Positions 17,520-24,391 of a stretch of 24,391 nt of DNA are shown here, piece after piece. The notes below the pieces were generated by a model that did not search any database, had not been told where the DNA came from, and saw only the letters and a list, made by a program, of their open reading frames with translations. Numbering within the stretch: the first letter of the stretch is position 1; each line of letters opens with the position of its first letter. Location: NCBI GenBank assembly GCA_025349905.2, contig MU624777.1, positions 1 to 24,391 of the forward strand. Direction: 5' to 3'. Both the position numbers and the translations under genes were made by a program. This DNA comes from Blastocladiella britannica. Lineage: Eukaryota > Blastocladiomycota > Blastocladiomycetes > Blastocladiales > Blastocladiaceae.

Positions 17520-20500
17520 TTAATGGACACCAGGCCGCAACACAAACACCCGGTCCGACGCCCGCAGAATCATCTTGGGCCGCGGGTTCACCAGCGTCAG
17601 CGACAGCGGCCGGTCGCCGTTGCACAGGATCCGCCGGTATATCCCCATGACCACCGTCCCGTTCCCTACTGCCGATTGCTCGATAAACAGGTCCTGGTAC
17701 GTCATTCCCACCAAGTGTACCGGTAACGCCACCTGATTCACGCTGACGTTCTGTGCCGGCAGTATGGATGCCGACGATCGTTCAATCTCGCTCGCTTGGC
17801 CCGGGAACACCAATCGGTTCAGTAACGCGAGCGAGTGCGGCGAGTAGAACGCCTGGGCCAGGATCCCGTCCAGTAACGTCGATGCAAACACGTGGCCGGC
17901 CATGAACGATGGTCGGGTGATGATTTCCACTATTGTTTTTTTTTTTTCTTCCATGTCAAATCCTTTTTGGATCCACTCCAAGATTTAAAAAAAACGTACA
18001 GTACGGATCCCGCACCCCCCTCAACACGTAACTCTCGCTGACAAACTTGAAGTTGTTGGTATGCACAAACTCAATCACCGGAAACGCCTTACTCCCTGCG
18101 CTCTCCGCGTTCAGTGCAATCAGGACCGCGCCCGCGTCCACGACCCGTCGCTCCGACTTGACCGACGACAAGATCACCAACCGACTTGCCCTGGCCACAC
18201 CCGCCCGCAACAAGTCTCCACGTTTCAGCGGGTTCCCACATATGTAGTGCACGTTCGGGTACTCTTGCACGCACTCGGGCGGGTCGTCGGCCGATAGGAT
18301 CACGATGGGCGTGTGTCGCGGGAGCCGGTGGTCGCGTAGCGGGCCTATGAACAGGTCCAGGTGTCGGGGCAGTTGGCCGCGTTCCAGCGCGGCGTCGCAT
18401 AGGATCAGGTGGTGGGTCACGTCGGGACTGAGCGTATCGGAATCAATCGATACCGTGGTCGTGGTTGGGCCGCAGGACTTGTTGAGGAGTGAGCCGGTCG
18501 CGAACTTGCGTGCTGCAGTCGCCGACGGTTTCGGGTGCGTTCCAAGCGTGGTGTCGGAAAGCGACGTGAACCGCGACAGCGACGGGTCCATGATCGATGC
18601 GCCGCGGTCGACGTCGGCGTCGCCCTCGTCGCCGTCCTCATCGTCGTCGTCCTCGTTCCCCGGACTGGTATCCATCACCGCCGCCGCATCCAGCAACGCC
18701 CGTGCGCTGCCACCGCCCAACGGCACAGACGACCCGCCTAGCGGCAGAATGCTAGGCATAGATGCGGCGGCGGGGCCGACGTTCTCGTCCATCACTTCCA
18801 AGTTGAACATCGGCTGCTGCACGTGGGGAGTACTGGTGGGCATGGGCACCGGGTACGCGGCGAAATCGAACGTGGCCAGTTTCGTGACCAAGTCGCTCTC
18901 GGCGCCGATCAGGAACGCGTGCTCGACGCCCGTGATCCCGTGGGCCGCCGGGTTCAGCACGATATGGAACCGCATATTCGCCGGCACTCCACCGCCGGTA
19001 CCAGAACCGTGGACCGGCGACCCGAGCGCAATCATGCACATTCCGAAATGCACGTACACGAGCCTTGCGGCCTCGGCAAAGCTCCGCCCGACCAACGACG
19101 CGGGTAACCGGCACGTGTAGATTTCCTGGCTGCACCCGCGGATGTACGGTTTGAGGAAATGCAAGTCCTGTGCTTCGGCCAACTGCACCAGCGACTGTCG
19201 CTGGCCGTCGGTCATGGACGACGACAGCAGCGACACGATGGCTGCGAACCCGGGGACTCGCGCGGACTGCGCCAGGATCCCGAGCGCCAGCTCGTCCAAG
19301 CACATAACCGAGTCCGCCAAGTACTGGAACTGCTGCACGTTATCGGGCATCGACACCTGGCAAAAGATGGGCACGTTGGGCGCGTACTTCTTGACCGACA
19401 ATGCGCGCATCGCCGCCTCGGCATCGTCGGCCAACGGGTCTCCCGTGGAGCTGGCCAGCTTGGACTGCAAGATAAAGACCGCCCTGGCCTCTTTGGCCCG
19501 GCACTGCTCGAGGTCGCGGAAACTGGTGGCCGATCCTTTCACGTACTGCACGCGTGTCGCGTACGCCGGGTCGGCGAACACGTCGATGAGTGCGTCCGAG
19601 GGCTCGTCGGGGCTCAAGAACAATACGGTCGTGAACGTAGTCGCGGGTCCGTGGTCCTCGCACAAGATCTCCCTTAAGAACGTGGTGACGCTACCCGTAT
19701 CGAGCGAGCCCATCACGATCACGTGCAGGTTGCCCGTGGACGCGTACGGGCGGGTGAACTTGGACCGCGACCGGAGCATCGTTAGTAGGTCGCTGATGGC
19801 TCCCGGTAAGTAGAATGCGCCGGCGACCATGATCCCCAGCAGCAGCGCGCGAGTGGACCACGAGTCGGCGGAAATGCTGGTGGACAGGCCCGAGGTCGAT
19901 GACATGACCGTAAAGTACAGCACGTCAAAGAAGGACGATTGGCGGACGTCCTGGCGTTCATCTTTACATTTGTTTAGTTGGTTGTCAGTTATGGATCAAA
20001 TGAAGAATATGAAAAAGTATAAGAACCTTTGTACAGCGTAATGTGAATCATGGCCGCCACCGTGAGCAGTGTAAACAGCACTGCCGATGCGACCGTCGCC
20101 GCTTTCCGTCCAATTGCGCTCAAGTTGATCAGCGGGTCCTTCACGGGTTTCAGCACCACTTCCAGCACCTCATGGAACCGCGGCCACCGGATCGGGAACG
20201 CGTACACGACCGGCCCCGCCGACATGTACGAGAAGTAAATGTGCCAGTCCTGGTACGCCCACGCGTAGGCGACAAACACTGGAATCGACGACACCAGCGA
20301 CAGGAAGCAGTACGTCGAACCGAGGAACGAGACGCGCGAGGGGGACACCAGGAACCGAAACGTCCACATGGCCAGGATCAGGCCCGCCAGCGTCAGTTCG
20401 GTTAAAATGATGGCCACCGGGAGTGGGATCGCGTTCGCCCGTCGTGATGCCGCCCGATACGACTCATCGACCGATGCGGGACTTGTGTTGCCGGGCCCCG

Positions 20501-21278
20501 CACCCAGTACTTGCACCAATGCTTGCGCAAACGGGATCGGTTCCTGGTCGAGCGACCGAAACAGCGGCCTTGTCTGAGTCTGAGCAGCCAAGGGCGAGAT
20601 GGGGGGAGCGGCAAACGTGGTGTTGGCGACGTACAGCGCGCACTGCGCAAACGACAGCACCGCGTCCACCAAGTCCACCAGCCGGCCCGTCCGCGACGTG
20701 TCCAAGTAAAACGCCAGTTTCTGGCGCATCGACGGCTGGCGCAGGACGTCTTCCTCTTCTTTGTTATCGGTGTTCTCCATCAGGTCGCGAGTCGGGTGAT
20801 CTGAGAGCGTCGGGCTTAATAGTAACGGCACGGTCACCGAGTCGGCGCGAGGATCGTTGATCATGGTGGACGTGGACGTGGACGGGACAAGCCGCATGTG
20901 CCGAGGGGGCGGCGGCGGCGTGGCGGGGGGCAGAGGCGTGGCCAGGCTCAGCGAGACCAGGCTGGGGGAAACCGACAGATGGTGGCTGCTTGCCGTTCCT
21001 GACGATGTTGCAGCCGCTGCAGGTGCAGCGTTCGCAGCAGCGGTCCCATCTGGCGTCGATGCACTACCACCACCACCACCACCACCACCGCCGGAAGAAG
21101 AAATGAGGCTCTGACGTGACGCTGACCGCGACCGTTGGCGTAAGGACGCGGCGTCGGCCACGTTCGGCGCTGATCGGCCGCGGGACAAGGCCGACGGAGA
21201 CGTTGAACTCAGGTCGGCGGCCGACGACGACTGGCGGTGTTGCGCGAGATCGACGGCCGAGAGTAAGGCCGACTTCAT
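17520..21278 (-). CDS. Slo/BK-family ion channel with RCK1/RCK2 and a divergent pore
   Basis: Exons 21278-20027, 19961-18000 and 17929-17520 join in phase 1 at both junctions, giving 1207 residues. After ~180 disordered Ser/Ala/Pro-rich residues come S1 (about 200-222), S2 (284-311), S3 (318-340), an S4-like segment (351-375), S5 (387-414, ending AAMIHITL as BK has AAGFIHLV), a P-loop with S6 (427-470), RCK1 from about 495 and RCK2 from about 933 to the end. RCK2 matches BK in order: a NNFKF segment, ITRPSFMAG, FASTLLDGIL and GIYRRI. The filter position reads TSGLST rather than TVGYGD. S4 has only Arg364 and Arg367. The calcium bowl is absent, though an acidic run (DDDDEDGDEGD) lies in the RCK linker near 855. 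Family membership is clear. Ion selectivity and gating cannot be inferred from BK. Confidence 0.88.
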
Positions 21279-21392
21279 TTTTCTTTCTTGCAGCGATCGG
21301 TTCTGGTTCAAAGTCAAAAGTATGGGAAGCGAAAGAGAAGCCAATCAAGTACACTGTTTTTACTTAAGGTTTCCACAAAAAAAAACAGAGCT

Positions 21393-22469
21393 TCACAACT
21401 TCCACCCGCTCCAAATGGTGGCCACGCCAAACGTCAAGTCCTCGTAACCCTCACCGACCGTCTGGAACCCGCCGTCGCGCATCATCTGCGCAAACTGCGG
21501 CTGGGAAGGGAATTTGCGGATCGACTCGACCAGGTACTGATACGATTCGCGGTCGTTGGCGAGGATCTGGCCTAGGTGCGGGATCATGCGGAACGAGTAC
21601 TGGTCGTACGCCCTATTTTTTTTTCTGGGTTAATCAGATATTTTTTTCTGTAATACAAAGAGAAGAATACATACGTGGCAAGAATCGGGTTGTTGACTTT
21701 GCCAAACTCGAGCACCATGAACCTACCCCCACGCTTCAGCACCCGGTGGGCCTGGGCAATCACCCGGTCAATGTGCGTGCAGTTGCGGATCCCGAACGCA
21801 ATGGTGTACACGTCGACCGAGTTGTCCGGAATCCCGTCCAGCACCTCGGCGTTGCCGTGGACGAAGGCGACGTGTGGGCCTTTTTATATCATTTTTTATT
21901 GGTTAACTACACAAAAAAAAAAAAAAAAAAAAAAAAAATTGGAACTATGCACTGTGCTCAAGACCCGCGGCAGCAAACCGCTTCTCGCCAACCCTTAGCA
22001 TTTCCTCGTTGATATCCAGCACCGTGACGTGTGCGTTACCCAAGTTCGGCTCCACTTGACGAACTGCATCCAAGAACCGCAACGCAATATCCCCCGTACC
22101 CCCCGCCACATCCAGGAGACGCGTTTCGGCGGTCGGGGACATGCGCTCGATCAGCGTGTTCTTCCACAGCCGGTGCACGCCCATCGACATGGCATCGTTC
22201 ATCACGTCGTAGTTGTCGGCGACCGACGCAAAGACCGAGTGGACCAGGGATTCCTTTTGTTGCTCGGGGACGGTCTTGAAGCCAAAGTGGGTTGTGGTGT
22301 CCTTCTTATCATCGCGGTTGTTGATGCGGGTCGACGAGAGGTAGCGCGTGGTGATGGGGGTGACCAGACGATGACGCGCAGTAAAGGAAGACAGCACGGG
22401 GACCATTGACCGAGAAGCGAGGTGGGCATGGGAGCGGCCCAAGAAGGACGAGGTGACCAGTCGAGACAT
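21393..22469 (-). CDS. COQ5: COQ5, mitochondrial 2-methoxy-6-polyprenyl-1,4-benzoquinol methyltransferase
   Basis: Exons 22469-21953, 21879-21675 and 21612-21393 join in consistent phases into 313 residues. COQ5 performs the C-methylation step of ubiquinone synthesis in the matrix, within the CoQ synthome, using S-adenosylmethionine. Visible are an Arg/Ser-rich presequence ending near TRYLSSTR (about 41-48), the UbiE/COQ5 signature [18 protein letters not shown] (about 87-103), SAM motif [11 protein letters not shown] (118-127), then [34 protein letters not shown] and [15 protein letters not shown]. An in-frame ATG at 22523 would add 18 residues; I chose 22469 because it starts a better presequence. 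Intron 1 contains a T26 run on the sense strand. It is divergent from Rpt2, 139 nt away. Confidence 0.95.
21913..21938. repeat. A26 homopolymer (T26 in COQ5 intron 1)
   Basis: An uninterrupted run of 26 A on the plus strand lies inside COQ5 intron 1 (21880-21952), near the middle of the 73-nt intron. Length may be unreliable in the assembly. Exons on both sides stay in phase. Confidence 0.9.
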
Positions 22470-22608
22470 TATTTCTTTTGTTTTTTTGGATATTAATGTT
22501 TTTTGAACGAAATTCCTCTCCATAAGCCTTTTTTTACGTTAATTCACTTGACTGACTGTGCACAGCCCAAGGGCACCAAGGACACACACACGCACATCTC
22601 ATCATACC
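22470..22608. promoter_or_regulatory. Divergent promoter between COQ5 and Rpt2
   Basis: Only 139 nt separate the two outward-facing start codons, so both promoters and 5' UTRs must fit or overlap here. The COQ5 side is T-rich on the plus strand. The Rpt2 side has ACACACACACGCACAT and a good ATG context (ACCATGG). I see no proteasome-type PACE element (GGTGGCAAA). Confidence 0.45.
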
Positions 22609-24340
22609 ATGGTATATTATATACTTTCCTATTCTAGCCGTCATTTTTTTCATAAGGTGACTGGTCGGACTGATCATAAAAATAATAGGGTCAGAACCAG
22701 TCGGGCCTCCCCGGATTCCCCGGCGGCGGCGGCAAGGGCGCCAAGAAGCCCGAGGTACATACAGAAAGATCGGATCGATCAAGCCCACATCATACATGCC
22801 TGATCACGACCATACGAAAATAGGAAAAGAAAAAGTGGGAGCCGCCCGTGGCCACCCGCGTCGGCAAGAAAAAGAAGAGAAAGGGTCCCGACGCGGCCAA
22901 CAAGCTGCCGCCTGGTACTGATTTTTTTTATTTTTTCTATATTTCTACCGAAGTATACTGAGAAATTCATTATAAAAGTCTTCCCGACCACCCGCTGCCG
23001 CCTCAAGCTTCTTAAGCTGGAACGCATCAAGGACTACCTGAACATCGAGGAGGAGTTTGTGTCTAACCAAGAGGCGCTGAAGCCCGTGCAGGAGTCGGCC
23101 AAGCGTGCTGCTGCCCTGGAAGCGGCCGGTGGTGATCCGCGTGCAGCAGCTGCTGCGGCCTCGGAATCGGACGAGCGGTCGAAAGTCGACGAGCTGCGCG
23201 GATCGCCCATGTCGGTCAGCACGCTGGACGAGATTGTCGACGACGACCACGCGATCGTGTCGTCCAGTTCCGGGCCCGAGTACTACGTGTCGATCATGTC
23301 GTTTGTGGATAAGGACTTGCTGGAGCCCGGGTGCACGGTTCTGACTCACCACCGTGTATGTACTTTTTTACTGTTTTTTTTATTGTGAAAAAAACTCACA
23401 AAAAAAATAAATGGATAGCATAACTCGATCGTCGGTGTGCTGGGCGACGACGCCGACCCGACGGTTTCGGTAATGAAACTCGAGAAAGCCCCGACCGAGT
23501 CGTACGCGGACGTAGGCGGGCTCGACCAACAGGTCCAAGAGATCAAGGAGGCGGTGGAACTGCCGCTGACCCATCCGGAGCTGTACGAGGAGATGGGCAT
23601 CAAGCCGCCCAAGGGCGTGATTCTGTACGGCCCTCCCGGCACCGGCAAAACCCTGCTGGCGAAAGCGGTGGCCAACCAGACGTCGGCCACGTTCTTGCGC
23701 GTGGTCGGGTCCGAACTGATCCAAAAGTATTTGGGCGAGGGCCCCAAACTGGTGCGCGAGATTTTCCGGGTGGCCGAGGAACATGCGCCGTCGATTGTGT
23801 TCATTGACGAGATTGATGCGGTCGGGACCAAGCGGTACTTGCATGCCTTATTCGTTTTTTTACTCAACTGATCAACTAACAAAGCGAAAAAAATATAGGT
23901 ACGACTCGACGTCGGGAGGCGAAAAAGAGATCCAGCGCACGATGCTCGAACTCCTCAACCAACTCGACGGTTTTGATTCCCGTGGCGACGTCAAAGTGAT
24001 CATGGCCACCAACCGGATCGACTCGCTAGACCCGGCTTTGATTCGTCCCGGCCGCATTGACCGCAAGATCGAGTTCCCTCTGCCCGATGTGAAGACCAAG
24101 CGCCGGATCTTCAACATTCACACGTCGCGCATGACGCTGGCGGCCGACGTGGACTTGGAGGAATTTGTCATGTCCAAGGACGACTTGTCGGGGGCCGATA
24201 TCAAGGCCATTTGCACCGAGGCCGGGTTGCTGGCGCTGCGTGAGCGCCGGATGAAAGTGGTCGGCGAGGATTTCCGTAAGGCCAAGGAAAAGGTCCTGTA
24301 CCAGAAGTCGGAGGGCACGCCCGAGGGGCTGTACCTTTAG
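22609..24340 (+). CDS. RPT2: 26S proteasome regulatory AAA ATPase Rpt2 (PSMC1)
   Basis: Coding exons 22609-22611, 22689-22754, 22824-22914, 22979-23355, 23419-23834 and 23899-24340 total 464 residues (human PSMC1 440). Rpt2 is one of six ATPases that unfold substrates and open the 20S gate. Features: MGQNQSG, the N-myristoylation signal; [32 protein letters not shown]; Walker A GPPGTGKT (250-257); Walker [10 protein letters not shown] (305-313); [15 protein letters not shown]; and the C-terminal HbYX-type LYL that docks in the 20S pocket. The first coding exon is only the ATG, followed at once by GTATAT; the GGT for Gly2 begins the next exon after AATAATAG. An Ala-rich insert of about 15 residues precedes [12 protein letters not shown]. 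All junction phases agree. Confidence 0.96.
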
Positions 24341-24391
24341 GTGATTTTTGATTTTATTGATTTTGAGTTGTTTTTTTTTTTTTTCCGTTTG

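Noticed and set aside
4249..24340. Three AAA ATPases (BCS1-like, NSF, Rpt2) within 20 kb as a functional cluster
   Set aside because: They act in different compartments and complexes, are on scattered strands with unrelated genes between, and AAA genes are common, so coincidence is the simplest reading.
1..24391. tRNA, rRNA, CRISPR, integrase or phage-like defence system
   Set aside because: No cloverleaf with matching arms, no regularly spaced direct repeats, and no such protein signatures were seen on either strand.

Overview
The window is nuclear DNA from a GC-rich, intron-containing eukaryote using the standard genetic code (TAA, TAG and TGA all end recognisable genes). The gene set includes housekeeping genes (Rpt2, eS6, NSF/Sec18, BCS1, COQ5, GID9/MAEA), two flagellum-associated genes (adenylate kinase 7 and a CFAP20-domain protein) and a Slo-type ion channel. 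With short introns (mostly 49-90 nt) and compact spacing, this suggests a zoosporic early-diverging fungus (Blastocladiomycota or chytrid-like). Another flagellated opisthokont is not excluded. There is no bacterial-style operon, CRISPR array, tRNA or rRNA.

Layout. 1-861: nothing recognised. 862-2498 (-): MAEA/Fyv10-like subunit of the GID/CTLH ubiquitin ligase, four exons. 2808-4203 (-): decayed remnant of a non-LTR retrotransposon (RNase H plus zinc-knuckle tail). 4249-5997 (+): BCS1-like mitochondrial AAA protein, intronless. 5998-7638: gene-poor, with a pyrimidine-rich stretch and a frameshifted coding relic. 7639-9933 (+): NSF/Sec18 with one 54-nt in-frame intron. 9958-11586 (-): CFAP20-domain protein, four exons. 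11698-14963 (-): adenylate kinase 7, six exons, with a 10-N assembly gap in intron 2. 15252-15918 (-): small putative gene and degenerate coding sequence. 16011-17355 (-): ribosomal protein eS6 with a 616-nt intron after codon 2. 17520-21278 (-): Slo/BK-type channel, three exons. 21393-22469 (-): COQ5 methyltransferase. 22609-24340 (+): proteasome ATPase Rpt2, six coding exons, the first being only the ATG.

I rebuilt exons by eye from reading-frame continuity, GT/AG sites and family similarity. For the main genes, frame phases agree at every proposed junction.

The most interesting item is the Slo-family channel. It keeps the six-helix plus RCK1/RCK2 layout, but the position of the potassium selectivity filter (TVGYGD in BK) reads TSGLST. 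S4 has lost most of its positive charges and the RCK2 calcium bowl is absent, so it is unlikely to be an ordinary voltage- and calcium-gated potassium channel. Also notable are A-rich rather than pyrimidine-rich 3' splice sites, start-codon micro-exons in Rpt2 and eS6, a tandem pair of flagellar genes, and a NSF/CFAP20 convergent pair with only 24 nt between stop codons.
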